Shown here: one piece after another, positions 53,000 through 61,435 of the stretch | Numbering within the stretch: the stretch's first letter is position 1 | Layout: the number at the start of each line of letters is the position of its first letter | NCBI GenBank assembly: GCA_964458415.1 | Contig: CAYWIT010000005.1 | Span: 62,001 to 126,000 of the forward strand | Length of the DNA: 64,000 nt | Reading direction: 5' to 3' | Origin: CAYWIT01 sp964458415 | GTDB lineage: Bacteria > Pseudomonadota > Alphaproteobacteria > Micavibrionales > UBA2020 | Translations under genes and position numbers: made by a program | The notes under the pieces: model-generated | Seen by the model: the letters and a program-made list of their open reading frames with translations, nothing else | What the model was told of the DNA's origin: nothing | Databases searched by the model: none

Positions 53000-53647
53000 T
53001 TTTTTTCGGGCTTTTTCGACAACGGCTTCAAACATTTCCTGCGTCAGGCGCCCCGTATTGATGTTGTAACGGGAGCAATGATAGCTGTCGATCAGCGTGA
53101 TCTCCCGCGTGGGGGCAAAGGCAGGGTGGAAGTCGTGAACATGCCCGTGGCCAAAGGGAAATTTGCTCTGTGTCATGCCTGCCGTGCGCAGGACGCTGTT
53201 ATGCGCGATCGTACCCAGGGCAATGATGATGCGGAGCTGTTTCAGTGCGGCGAGCTCGTGCTCCAGAAAATGACGGCACTGCGCGATTTCTTCGCCGGTC
53301 GGTTTGTTTTCCGGCGGCACGCAGCGCACGGCATTTGTAATGCGCGTGGCGATCAACGTGAAGCCGTCATCGGCATGGCGGCCATAGCTCCCCTTGGCAA
53401 AACCAGACTTCAGCAGGGCGGGATAGAGGACATCTCCGGCATAGTCGGCGGTGAAGGGGCGGCCTGTAGAATTGGCCCCCTTGAGTCCGGGGGCCAGTCC
53501 GACAATCAGCAAGCGCGGGTTATCAACGCCAAAAGAGGGGACGGGTGCATTGAATTTATCCGGATAGCGGGACCGGTTCTGCATCCGGAATTTCGCCAAC
53601 CGCGGGCAGAGGGCGCAGTTTTTTTCCGGCTGTAACGGTAAGCCCAT
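52973..53647 (-). CDS. Family 5 uracil-DNA glycosylase (UdgB-like)
   Basis: 224 aa. Removes uracil and some deaminated purines from DNA. C11 and C14 in CALCPRL with later Cys (NAVRCVPPENKP, AQCRHFL) would hold a 4Fe-4S cluster. GLAPGLKGANSTGRPF is the family 5 motif A, and DSYHCSRYNINTGRLT is motif B with its His. No KRRIH loop of UdgX is present. Confidence 0.88.
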   Translation of the reverse strand: MGLPLQPEKNCALCPRLAKFRMQNRSRYPDKFNAPVPSFGVDNPRLLIVGLAPGLKGANSTGRPFTADYAGDVLYPALLKSGFAKGSYGRHADDGFTLIATRITNAVRCVPPENKPTGEEIAQCRHFLEHELAALKQLRIIIALGTIAHNSVLRTAGMTQSKFPFGHGHVHDFHPAFAPTREITLIDSYHCSRYNINTGRLTQEMFEAVVEKARKKLLLDRDRL

Positions 53648-53656
53648 GATGCCTCC

Positions 53657-53685
53657 AATAAAAAAGGGCGGTTGCCCGCCCTTTT
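53657..53685 (-). terminator. Intrinsic terminator after the NYN gene
   Basis: Stem AAAAGGGCGG (53662-53671) with CCGCCCTTTT (53676-53685), loop TTGC, then on the minus strand a T run (53665-53657). It separates the NYN gene from the UDG gene, although the UDG start codon is only about 10 nt further, so UDG needs its own promoter or read-through. Confidence 0.75.
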
Positions 53686-53708
53686 CGTATCAGTTACGCT
53701 TTTTGCGA

Positions 53709-54356
53709 TCAAGCGCGGAGTTGTTTTGTCACGTTTTCTCTGGGGCTCTCGTCGCCGTCATTACCACCGGTCTGCGGGGCGGGCGCGCGTTCAATATAAT
53801 CGGACAGCTCCATCAGATCGATAAAGTGGTCGGCCTGACGACGCAGTTCGTCAGCCACCATGGGCGGCTGGGAGCGAATCGTGCTGACAACGGTGACCCG
53901 CACGCCTTTGCGCTGGACGGATTCGACCAGACGGCGGAAGTCGCCATCGCCTGAAAACAGCACGATATGGTCAACGTGATCAGCCAGATCCATCATGTCG
54001 ATGGCCAGTTCGATGTCCATATTGCCTTTGATTTTCCGGCGGCCGTTATGATCCGTGAATTCTTTGGCCGGTTTGGTAACCATTGTATAGCCATTGTAAT
54101 CAAGCCAGTCGATCAGGGGCCGAATCGGCGAGTATTCCTGATCTTCCATCAAGGCGGTGTAATAGAAGGCCCGGACCAGACGGCTTTGACCGGAAATCCA
54201 TTTCAGCAAGCGCTTGTAGTCGATGTCGAATTCAAGGGTTTTTGCAGCAGCATAAAGATTCGCACCATCAATAAAGATGGCCAGTTTTTCCGTGGGGTAG
54301 AAGTAATTCGCGTGGGCGAAATCTTGATTTTCTTTGTTTCTCAACTTTTTCTCCAT
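53709..54356 (-). CDS. NYN domain (LabA/DUF88-like) protein
   Basis: 215 aa. PIN-like NYN fold: LAIFIDGANLYAAAKTL with the first Asp, KGNMDIELAIDMM, HIVLFSGDGDFRRLVESV with the acidic triad, and GVRVTVVS. Proteins of this family are predicted metal-dependent RNases. The C-terminal 40 residues are polar and disordered. Its promoter is at 54444-54472 and a terminator follows. Confidence 0.9.
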   Translation of the reverse strand: MEKKLRNKENQDFAHANYFYPTEKLAIFIDGANLYAAAKTLEFDIDYKRLLKWISGQSRLVRAFYYTALMEDQEYSPIRPLIDWLDYNGYTMVTKPAKEFTDHNGRRKIKGNMDIELAIDMMDLADHVDHIVLFSGDGDFRRLVESVQRKGVRVTVVSTIRSQPPMVADELRRQADHFIDLMELSDYIERAPAPQTGGNDGDESPRENVTKQLRA

Positions 54357-54443
54357 TTTTATTGTTCTTCTTTAAGAGAAGTATATTCCCATAATGTTAA
54401 CAAATGCTTTTTATGTTCTCGAAAAGCAAAAATCGGGAGTATT

Positions 54444-54472
54444 TGTGTACCCGTTCAAGTAACTTCTGTCAA
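54444..54472 (-). promoter_or_regulatory. Candidate promoter of the NYN gene
   Basis: Minus strand: -35 TTGACA (54472-54467), 17-nt spacer, -10 TACACA (54449-54444). The -10 is a weak match. Confidence 0.45.
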
Positions 54473-54547
54473 TAAAAATTGTATGCAGATGTTCCAAAGT
54501 CAAGGGTATTTGCTATTTTAGGCAAAATATTTCGGAAAGGTTTTTTC

Positions 54548-54576
54548 TTGCATCCGGGGCGGTAGAAGCTTATAAA
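54548..54576 (+). promoter_or_regulatory. Promoter of rpoZ
   Basis: -35 TTGCAT (54548-54553), 17-nt spacer, -10 TATAAA (54571-54576). Start near 54583, with AAGGTG ahead of the ATG at 54620. Confidence 0.6.
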
Positions 54577-54619
54577 AGCCCTTCAGGATTGCCCGTGTTC
54601 AAAAATCAAGGTGAAAATA

Positions 54620-55039
54620 ATGGCTCGCGTAACAGTTGAAGACTGTGTTTTAAAAGTTCCCAACCGGTTTGAACTGGTTCTCGTTGCCTCGCAGCGCGCC
54701 CGTGAAATCGGGGCTGGTGCCGCCCTGACGGTTGACCGCGACAATGATAAGAATCCTGTCGTTTCCCTGCGGGAAATTGCCGATACGGATATTTCTCTGG
54801 ATGCCCTGCGCGAAACGCTGGTGCGCAACCGCCAGAAGGTTATCGAGCTCGAGGAAGACGAAGAAGAAGTTATCGATGTCATGGACGGCGAGAACGAATG
54901 GAGTCAGGTTGCGACCGAAGCCGCTGAAACGGAAATGTCAGAGAGCGGGCTGCAGGAAGACTTCGGGGAGGACGAAGCGGAAGAGGAATCCGTTGGCGTT
55001 GCTGACGCGGACGCTGAGGCGAACGAAGAAGAGCTTTGA
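54620..55039 (+). CDS. rpoZ: RNA polymerase omega subunit
   Basis: 139 aa. ARVTVEDCVLKVPNRFELVLVASQRAREI and the following VVSLREIAD match omega, which helps assemble the beta-prime subunit. The C-terminal 60 residues are strongly acidic (EEDEEEVIDVMDGE, then many Glu/Asp), a longer tail than in E. coli. ATG at 54620; an ATG three codons upstream is less likely. A terminator lies before spoT. Confidence 0.93.
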   Translation: MARVTVEDCVLKVPNRFELVLVASQRAREIGAGAALTVDRDNDKNPVVSLREIADTDISLDALRETLVRNRQKVIELEEDEEEVIDVMDGENEWSQVATEAAETEMSESGLQEDFGEDEAEEESVGVADADAEANEEEL

Positions 55040-55060
55040 GCTGAATTCCCTGTCAAATTT

Positions 55061-55100
55061 AAAAAAGCCGCCTATAATCAATAACTCGGGCGGCTTTTTT
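55061..55100. terminator. Intrinsic terminator between rpoZ and spoT
   Basis: AAAAAAGCCGCC (55061-55072) pairs with GGCGGCTTTTTT (55089-55100), 16-nt loop. It works in the plus direction for rpoZ; the spoT ATG follows 32 nt later. Confidence 0.85.
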
Positions 55101-55131
55101 GTTGGCTTTTTTGGCGCAATCCAGAGGGAAT

Positions 55132-57297
55132 ATGATCCGGCAATACGAACTGGTAGACCTTATCAAGGCTTACGATCCTCAAGCGAATGAAGATTTGATC
55201 AACCGGGCCTATGTCTACGCGATGAAGATGCATGGCACGCAGACCCGTGCGTCCGGGGATCCGTATTTCTCGCACCCGTTGGAAGTCGCCGGTATTCTCA
55301 CGGAAATGAAAATGGATACGGCATCCATCTGTACGGCGCTGCTGCATGATACGGTCGAGGATACCGAAGCAACGCTGGAGGAAATCCGCCGCCTGTTCGG
55401 GGAGGAAATCGAAAAGCTCGTTGACGGCGTGACCAAGCTTAGCAAGATCGAATTCCAGTCAGCGCAGCAAAAACAGGCGGAGAACTTCAGAAAACTCGTT
55501 TTGGCGATGTCCGAGGATATCCGCGTGCTGCTTGTCAAGCTGGCGGACCGTCTGCATAATATGCGGACCCTGCATCACATTGCCAAGCCGGAAAAACGCA
55601 AGCGCATCGCGCTGGAAACGGTGGAAATCTACGCCCCGCTGGCGGAACGCATCGGCATTCATCGCGTCAAGGAAGAGCTGGAAGACATTGCCTTCGAGGT
55701 GCTGAACGCCGAGGCGCGGGATAGCATCACGACGCGCCTGAATTATTTGCGCGCGGAGGGCGGGGAAATCGTTGTCGCCCGGATTATTGCGGAGCTGAAA
55801 AAGAAACTTTCCGAAGCCGGACTGAAGGCAGAGATTTATGGCCGTGAAAAAACGCGTTATTCCATCTGGAAGAAGATGCAGCGCAAGAATATCTCGTTCG
55901 AGCAGCTTTCCGATATCATGGCCTTCCGGGTTCTGGTGCCGGATGTGCAGGAATGCTATCATGCACTGGGGGTTATCCACGGGCTTTATCCGACGGTGCC
56001 GGGCCGCTTCAAGGATTATATTTCCCTGCCGAAGCCGAACGGCTATCGCAGCCTGCACACGACGGTGATCGGTCCGGAAAATCATCGCATCGAGGTGCAG
56101 ATCCGTACGCCGGACATGCAGGAGGAGGCGGAGCTGGGCGTGGCCGCGCACTGGGCTTACAAGCAGCACGACGGCAAGACGACCGACGGACGGCAGTTCC
56201 GCTGGCTGCGGGAGCTGATGGATATCGTCGAACATGCGCAAAAGCCTGAAGAGTTTCTGGAGAATACCAAGCTGGAGCTGTATCAGGATCAGGTTTTCAG
56301 CTTTACGCCGGGAGGGGACCTGATCGCCCTGCCGCGCGGGGCGACGCCGGTGGATTTCGCCTATGCCGTGCATTCGGGGCTTGGCGACCGGACGGTGGGC
56401 GCCAAGGTGAACGGGCGTATCGTTCCGCTGAATACGCATCTTTCAAATGGCGATCAGGTGGAAATCACCACGTCCAAGAGCCAGACGCCGTCGCCGCATT
56501 GGGAGCGTTTTGTCGTCACGGGCAAGGCCAAGGCGCGTATCCGCCGTTTCGTCCGGATGCAGCAGCGCGAGCAGTATATGAGCCTAGGCAAGGCGATGTT
56601 GCAAAAGGTGCTGAAGCAGGAAGGGTGCGAGTATAACGAGAAAAGCTTCAATCACGATATCTGCCGCCAGTTCAAGACCGAGAATGTGGAGGATCTGCTG
56701 ACGGGGATAGGCTCCGGCCATATTGCCAGCCGCGAGGTGCTTTACGCGATTTATCCCGATCTTCGCCCGCGTGAAGCGCCGGTGGAACCGCAAAACATCG
56801 TTGTGCCGGAAAAAAAACCGCAACAGCGCAGCGGCAAGGCGGCGCCGATGCCGATCAAGGGGTTGATTTCCGGCATGGCGCTGCATTTTGCGCGCTGCTG
56901 TCATCCGCTTCCCGGGGATCATATCGTGGGCATCGTGACGACAGGGAAAGGCGTGACCATTCATACGATTGATTGCGAGACGTTGGAATCCTTTGCCGAT
57001 ACGCCGGAGCGCTGGCTGGATGTTTCGTGGGAGGAAGGCGAAGACTCGCCGGAATCGCATGTCGGCCGCCTGATGGTGACGATTGCGAATTCGCCGGGGG
57101 CGCTGGGAACCTTGTCAACTGTTATCGGCAAGAACGGCGGCAATATTACAAACCTGAAAATCACCAATCGGGCGCTGGATTTCTGGGATATGATGATCGA
57201 TGTTTATGTCAGGGACTCGCGCCATCTCAGCGACATTATTGCGGCTTTACGCTCGACGCCGGAAATTGCGGCCGTCAATCGCGCGCGGAGCAGATAG
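55132..57297 (+). CDS. spoT: Bifunctional (p)ppGpp synthetase/hydrolase
   Basis: 721 aa Rel/SpoT. HD hydrolase with YFSHPLEVAGIL, LLHDTVEDTEAT and KLADRLHNMRTL intact; synthetase with GREKTRYSIWKKMQRK, PGRFKDYISLPKPNGYRSLHTTV and EVQIRT; TGS with VFSFTPGGDLIALPRGATPVDFAYAVH; C-terminal ACT (MVTIANSPGALGTLSTVIG). The presence of both sites suggests it is the main alarmone enzyme. AGAGGG precedes the ATG at 55132. Sits after rpoZ as in most alphaproteobacteria. Confidence 0.95.
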   Translation: MIRQYELVDLIKAYDPQANEDLINRAYVYAMKMHGTQTRASGDPYFSHPLEVAGILTEMKMDTASICTALLHDTVEDTEATLEEIRRLFGEEIEKLVDGVTKLSKIEFQSAQQKQAENFRKLVLAMSEDIRVLLVKLADRLHNMRTLHHIAKPEKRKRIALETVEIYAPLAERIGIHRVKEELEDIAFEVLNAEARDSITTRLNYLRAEGGEIVVARIIAELKKKLSEAGLKAEIYGREKTRYSIWKKMQRKNISFEQLSDIMAFRVLVPDVQECYHALGVIHGLYPTVPGRFKDYISLPKPNGYRSLHTTVIGPENHRIEVQIRTPDMQEEAELGVAAHWAYKQHDGKTTDGRQFRWLRELMDIVEHAQKPEEFLENTKLELYQDQVFSFTPGGDLIALPRGATPVDFAYAVHSGLGDRTVGAKVNGRIVPLNTHLSNGDQVEITTSKSQTPSPHWERFVVTGKAKARIRRFVRMQQREQYMSLGKAMLQKVLKQEGCEYNEKSFNHDICRQFKTENVEDLLTGIGSGHIASREVLYAIYPDLRPREAPVEPQNIVVPEKKPQQRSGKAAPMPIKGLISGMALHFARCCHPLPGDHIVGIVTTGKGVTIHTIDCETLESFADTPERWLDVSWEEGEDSPESHVGRLMVTIANSPGALGTLSTVIGKNGGNITNLKITNRALDFWDMMIDVYVRDSRHLSDIIAALRSTPEIAAVNRARSR

Positions 57298-57309
57298 AAA
57301 GCGGGTGGA

Positions 57310-57855
57310 ATGTTCAAGCGTCAGCATCCCCGAAGCAGATGGAAAAGAATCCGCAATGCGCTATGGCCGGAAATGGGAATTCGCCGTTTGTTGCGTTATT
57401 ACCGGCGCCGCATGGGGCGGATGCAGGGAACGCCGTGGTTTATCGCAGCGGGGCTGGCGACCGGGATTGCGGTATCGTTTACGCCGTTTGTCGGGTTTCA
57501 TCTGCTGCTCGGGGCTGTGCTTTGCTGGGCCTTGCGCGCCTCGATGATAGCCATGGTGCTGGGAACGGTACTGGGGGGAAACATCTGGACCTTGCCGCTT
57601 TGCCTGCTGGCTTCCTATTATGTGGGAATATATTTTCTGGGACATGTGTCCGGATTTGAGGATATTGTCATGACCGCATCCCCTCTGTCGCTGATTATGA
57701 AACATCCGCTGGAAATTTTTCTGCCGATGATGGTTGGCGCTGTGCCATTGGCGCTGTTATCATGGGTGGTGTCCTTTTATGCGGTACAGGGGATGGTCAG
57801 AAAATACCGGAAGACCGCATATCAGCAGGAAAAAAAGCATCAGGTAAAAAGTTGA
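57310..57855 (+). CDS. DUF2062 membrane protein
   Basis: 181 aa. Basic N-terminus (RQHPRSRWKRIRNALWP), then hydrophobic segments around GLATGIAVSFTPFVGFHLLLG, ASMIAMVLGTVLGGNIWTLP and a late MMVGAVPLALLSWVVSFYA. Matches the DUF2062 pattern (GxAxGxFxGFxPxxG-like). Role unknown. Its TGA overlaps the TTG start of acpS. Confidence 0.85.
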   Translation: MFKRQHPRSRWKRIRNALWPEMGIRRLLRYYRRRMGRMQGTPWFIAAGLATGIAVSFTPFVGFHLLLGAVLCWALRASMIAMVLGTVLGGNIWTLPLCLLASYYVGIYFLGHVSGFEDIVMTASPLSLIMKHPLEIFLPMMVGAVPLALLSWVVSFYAVQGMVRKYRKTAYQQEKKHQVKS

Positions 57856-58271
57856 TCCTTGGCATTGGAACGGACATCACCAACATTGAACGGATTGCGG
57901 CCGCGTTGCGGCAGCATGAAGAGCGCTTTTTGAGCCGCTGTTTTACAGAAGGAGAACGCGGCTATGTCGAAGGGCTGGCGCGGGGCGATTTTACGAAACG
58001 TGCCAGCGGCTATGCCAAACGCTGGGCTGCCAAGGAAGCCTGCGCCAAGGCGCTGGGACTGGGGGTGCGTGACGGGGTTTATTTACGGGATATGGCGGTG
58101 ATCAGTGACCATCAGGGAAAACCGGTATTATGCCTCACCGGCGGGGCCAAAGAGCGTTTGACCGCCCTGACGCCAAAGGGTATGACTGCAAGGGCGGATT
58201 TGAGCCTCAGTGATGAATATCCGCTGGCTTTGGCCTTCGTTGTGTTATCGGTCTGCGGAGGCGATATATAA
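57852..58271 (+). CDS. acpS: Holo-[acyl-carrier-protein] synthase
   Basis: 139 aa. Transfers phosphopantetheine to ACP. ILGIGTDITNIERIAAAL at the N-terminus and RWAAKEACAKALGLG hold the Mg and CoA sites. No ATG fits the N-terminus: the frame begins with TTG at 57852, which overlaps the DUF2062 stop (TTGA). An ATG at 57762 lies deep in that gene. lepB starts 1 nt after the stop. Confidence 0.88.
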   Translation: MILGIGTDITNIERIAAALRQHEERFLSRCFTEGERGYVEGLARGDFTKRASGYAKRWAAKEACAKALGLGVRDGVYLRDMAVISDHQGKPVLCLTGGAKERLTALTPKGMTARADLSLSDEYPLALAFVVLSVCGGDI

Positions 58272-58272
58272 A

Positions 58273-59145
58273 ATGGCAGCTGACAATAGAAAACAGGATG
58301 ATGAGATGGAGATGAACGGCGGCCCGGTATCAGCGGCGTCCGATGAAGAGCGTCCCAAGGTTGCTGAAAAGCAAACAGACGAATTGATCGATATGATCAA
58401 GGCGATGGCGATGGCGGCGATGATTGCGTTGACGATCCGGACTTTTGTTTTTGAACCGTTCAATATTCCGTCCGGATCCATGCTGCCGACCCTGCAAATC
58501 GGCGATTATCTTTTTGTCGAGAAATATGCCTATGGCTACAGCAAGTATTCATTTCCGCTGGAGGTGGTTTCTTTTGATGGACGGGTCATGGAAGGCATGC
58601 CCAAACGGGGGGATGTTGCCGTGTTTCGCCAGCCGAAAAAGCCGCAGATCGATTATATCAAGCGTCTTATCGGCCTTCCCGGTGACCGCATACAGGTCAG
58701 AGGGGGCGTGCTGCATATCAACGGGGTTGCTGTCCTGCGGGACTTTCTGGGAACGGAGAATATTGATGACGGGGGCATGTTTCATTTCTATACGCGCTAT
58801 ATCGAAACGCTCCCCAATGATGTGAAGCACTATATCTATGAAATTTCCGATTTCGAGGCGCTGGACGATACCGAGGTTTTCACCGTCCCGCCGGGTTATT
58901 ACTTCGCCATGGGCGATAACCGCGACAGCTCGCTGGATAGCCGGGTGCAGGAACAGGTCGGATTTGTCCCGGCGGAGAATCTGGTGGGGCGGGCGGCGTT
59001 CATTTTCTTTTCAACCGAAGGGATCGGCGACAAATGTTTCCGCGAGGGGACTTTCGCGGCCTTGCAATCCTTGGGCTGCAAGCTGATCGAATGGCCCAAG
59101 GCAATCCGTTACAACAGGATATTGAAGAGTGTCAACAGCCTCTAA
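58273..59145 (+). CDS. lepB: Signal peptidase I
   Basis: 290 aa. One N-terminal membrane helix (MIKAMAMAAMIALTIRTFVF). Catalytic Ser in PSGSMLPTLQIGDYL and Lys in DYIKRLIGLPGDRI; GYYFAMGDNRDSSLDSR and GRAAFIFFS complete the S26 boxes. Starts 1 nt after acpS and overlaps rnc by 17 nt. Confidence 0.95.
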   Translation: MAADNRKQDDEMEMNGGPVSAASDEERPKVAEKQTDELIDMIKAMAMAAMIALTIRTFVFEPFNIPSGSMLPTLQIGDYLFVEKYAYGYSKYSFPLEVVSFDGRVMEGMPKRGDVAVFRQPKKPQIDYIKRLIGLPGDRIQVRGGVLHINGVAVLRDFLGTENIDDGGMFHFYTRYIETLPNDVKHYIYEISDFEALDDTEVFTVPPGYYFAMGDNRDSSLDSRVQEQVGFVPAENLVGRAAFIFFSTEGIGDKCFREGTFAALQSLGCKLIEWPKAIRYNRILKSVNSL

Positions 59146-59827
59146 AAATCTGACAGAGCTTGAAAAAGTGATGGAATACGCTTTTTCCGATCCGGCGCTG
59201 CTCGAACTGGCGCTGACGCATTCCAGCGTGCAGAAAAAAAAGAGCAACAACGAAAGGCTGGAGTTTCTGGGCGACCGGGTTCTGGGGCTGGCGGTGGCGG
59301 AAATGCTCTATCGCATGTTTCCTGCGGAAAACGAGGGCCATCTGGCCAAACGGCACACCGCGCTGGTGCAGCAATCCGCGTTGGCGCAGGTGGCGCAGGT
59401 GCTGATGTTGGCGGCGTATATCCGGTTGTCTGCGGCGGAGGTCCGGGCGGGGGGGTTGCAAAAGGAAACCATCCTTGCCGATGCGGTCGAGGCGATTATC
59501 GGAGCGATTTACCTTGACGGCGGGATTGTCGCGGCGAAGACATTTGTCGAGAAGCACTGGGCGCCGCAGCTGCATAAGGACGAGGCACCGCCGCAGGACC
59601 CGAAGACGCATTTGCAGGAATGGGCGCAGGGCAAGAGCCTGCCGCTGCCGGAATATAATGTGGTGACAAAATCAGGCAGCGAACACGCGCCGCAATTCGA
59701 GATTGAGGTTTCGATCAGGAATCATGGCAAAGTGCGGGCCAAGGCAGCCAGTAAACGTGCGGCGGAAAAAGCCGCCGCATCCGCAATGCTGGAAAAAATC
59801 GGGGAAAAAGTGCATGGCAGAAAATAA
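59129..59827 (+). CDS. rnc: Ribonuclease III
   Basis: 232 aa. Double-strand RNA endonuclease. NNERLEFLGDRVLGLAVAEML is the signature with catalytic acids; DAVEAIIGAIYLDGG is the second site; the C-terminal dsRNA-binding domain runs from DPKTHLQEWAQ to AAEKAAASAML. Start is GTG at 59129, inside the end of lepB. Overlaps era by 14 nt. Confidence 0.95.
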   Translation: MSTASKNLTELEKVMEYAFSDPALLELALTHSSVQKKKSNNERLEFLGDRVLGLAVAEMLYRMFPAENEGHLAKRHTALVQQSALAQVAQVLMLAAYIRLSAAEVRAGGLQKETILADAVEAIIGAIYLDGGIVAAKTFVEKHWAPQLHKDEAPPQDPKTHLQEWAQGKSLPLPEYNVVTKSGSEHAPQFEIEVSIRNHGKVRAKAASKRAAEKAAASAMLEKIGEKVHGRK

Positions 59828-60719
59828 AAAGCGTTGCGGCTTCGTCAGTATTATCGGCGCGCCGAACGCGGGGAAATCCACGCTGGTGAACCGGCTGGTC
59901 GGGGCCAAGGTTTCTATCGTCAGTCCCAAGGTGCAGACAACCCGCACACGGGTTATGGGGATTATCAATCAGGGGGAGACGCAAATCGTCCTTGTCGATA
60001 CGCCGGGTATTTTCAAGCCGCAGCAGCGTCTGGAAAAAGCCATGGTCAGCGCCGCCTGGCAGGGAACCAAGGATGCGGATGTGGTTGTCCTGATCGTCGA
60101 TGCGGGGCGCGGAAAAATCAATGCCGAGGCGCGGGCGATTGTCGAGCGCCTGAAAACCATCGAGCGCAAGGCTGTCCTTGTTCTCAACAAGATCGATCTG
60201 GTGGCCAAAGACAAGTTGCTGACACTGGCGGCGGAAATGAATGCGGTCGGTATTTTTACCGATATTTATATGATCTCGGCGCTTTCGGGGGACGGTACGG
60301 ATCGTCTGTTGCGGGATATCGCCGGTCGCATGCCGGAAGGTCCTTGGATGTTCACCGAGGACCAGATTTCCGACATGCCGTTGCGCCTGCTGGCGGCGGA
60401 AATCACACGAGAGAAAATTTTCCTCCAACTGGGGGACGAGCTGCCCTATGCCGCAACGGTGGAAACCGAAACCTGGGAAGAGTTTGATAACGGCAGCGTA
60501 CGGATCGAGCAAACCGTTTATGTCATGCGCGACAGCCAGAAAGCCATTGTGCTGGGCAAGGGCGGGGCGCGGATCAAGAAAATCGGGGAGGCGGCACGGC
60601 TGGAGCTGGAGGAAATTCTCGAGCGGCGCGTGCATTTGCGCTTATTTGTAAAAGTACGCGAGAAATGGACGGATGACCCCGAACGCTATCGTGACTGGGG
60701 TCTGGATTTTAACGCCTGA
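59814..60719 (+). CDS. era: GTPase Era
   Basis: 301 aa. Ribosome-assembly GTPase binding 16S rRNA. G1 GAPNAGKSTLVN, G3 DTPGIF, G4 NKID, and a KH domain with VLGKGGARIKKIGEAARLELEEIL. ATG at 59814 inside rnc. recO, often next in this cluster, is absent; gcrA follows. Confidence 0.96.
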   Translation: MAENKKRCGFVSIIGAPNAGKSTLVNRLVGAKVSIVSPKVQTTRTRVMGIINQGETQIVLVDTPGIFKPQQRLEKAMVSAAWQGTKDADVVVLIVDAGRGKINAEARAIVERLKTIERKAVLVLNKIDLVAKDKLLTLAAEMNAVGIFTDIYMISALSGDGTDRLLRDIAGRMPEGPWMFTEDQISDMPLRLLAAEITREKIFLQLGDELPYAATVETETWEEFDNGSVRIEQTVYVMRDSQKAIVLGKGGARIKKIGEAARLELEEILERRVHLRLFVKVREKWTDDPERYRDWGLDFNA

Positions 60720-60768
60720 GGGGGGTGTGAAGGGGAAAAACGCGCCAAATCCCCGCTTCATTTCGTTC

Positions 60769-60784
60769 GAATCGGTGCTATAGT
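60769..60784 (+). promoter_or_regulatory. gcrA promoter region with a GANTC methylation site
   Basis: -10 TATAGT at 60779-60784; the -35 region is poor. GAATC at 60769-60773, a CcrM (GANTC) site, falls in the spacer. GcrA-controlled promoters usually carry such methylated sites, so self-control is possible. Confidence 0.4.
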
Positions 60785-60831
60785 CGCAAAAGTGAAAAGA
60801 CAGAGTATATTTTACGTCAAATCAAGGATTT

Positions 60832-61425
60832 ATGATGAGCTGGACAGACGAACGCATCAATCTTCTCAAAAAGATGTGGAAAGAAGGCAAGAGCGCCGCT
60901 GATATCGCCAAGATGCTGGGCAAAGGGGTGACGCGCAACGCCGTGATTGGCAAGGCGCATCGTATGGGGCTTTCGGGCCGTCCATCGCCGATTAAAAAGC
61001 CCGCGCCGCCTGCCCGCAAGGAAACGGGCAAGAAGGCGGCCGCTCCCGTAAAGGCCCCGGCAAAGAAAGCGTCTCCGGCGCCTGTGCCAGCGCTGAAAAA
61101 TCCGGCTCTCGCCAAGGAAGTTGAAGAGCTGAAAAAAATTGAAAAAGAAATCGCTCCGCTGGGCGGCGGTGTTGCGTTGCTTGATCTGACCGAGCGGATG
61201 TGCAAATGGCCGATTGGCGATCCGCGCGAGCCGGACTTCACGTTCTGCGGGCATCCGATCCGTCCCGGAACGCCTTATTGCCCGCCGCATGCGGCAATGG
61301 CCTATCAGTCATCCTCGCGCAGCCGGAATGCGGCCGCCGCAGCGGCACATGCCAATGAAGACCGCGAGGTAGAAGCGCCGGTTGAAGAGGTGGTGGATGA
61401 CGAAGAAGAAGTCGTCAACGATTAA
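60832..61425 (+). CDS. gcrA: GcrA cell cycle regulator
   Basis: 197 aa. N-terminal helix-turn-helix with WTDERINLLKKMWKEGKSAADIAKMLG and VTRNAVIGKAHRMGLSGR, a Lys/Ala/Pro-rich linker, and a C-terminal MCKWPIGDPREPDFTFCGH segment. GcrA binds sigma-70 RNA polymerase and acts at GANTC-methylated promoters. Start at the first of two tandem ATGs (60832 or 60835). The acidic tail ends in many Glu. Confidence 0.95.
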   Translation: MMSWTDERINLLKKMWKEGKSAADIAKMLGKGVTRNAVIGKAHRMGLSGRPSPIKKPAPPARKETGKKAAAPVKAPAKKASPAPVPALKNPALAKEVEELKKIEKEIAPLGGGVALLDLTERMCKWPIGDPREPDFTFCGHPIRPGTPYCPPHAAMAYQSSSRSRNAAAAAAHANEDREVEAPVEEVVDDEEEVVND

Positions 61426-61435
61426 AATCTGAAAT

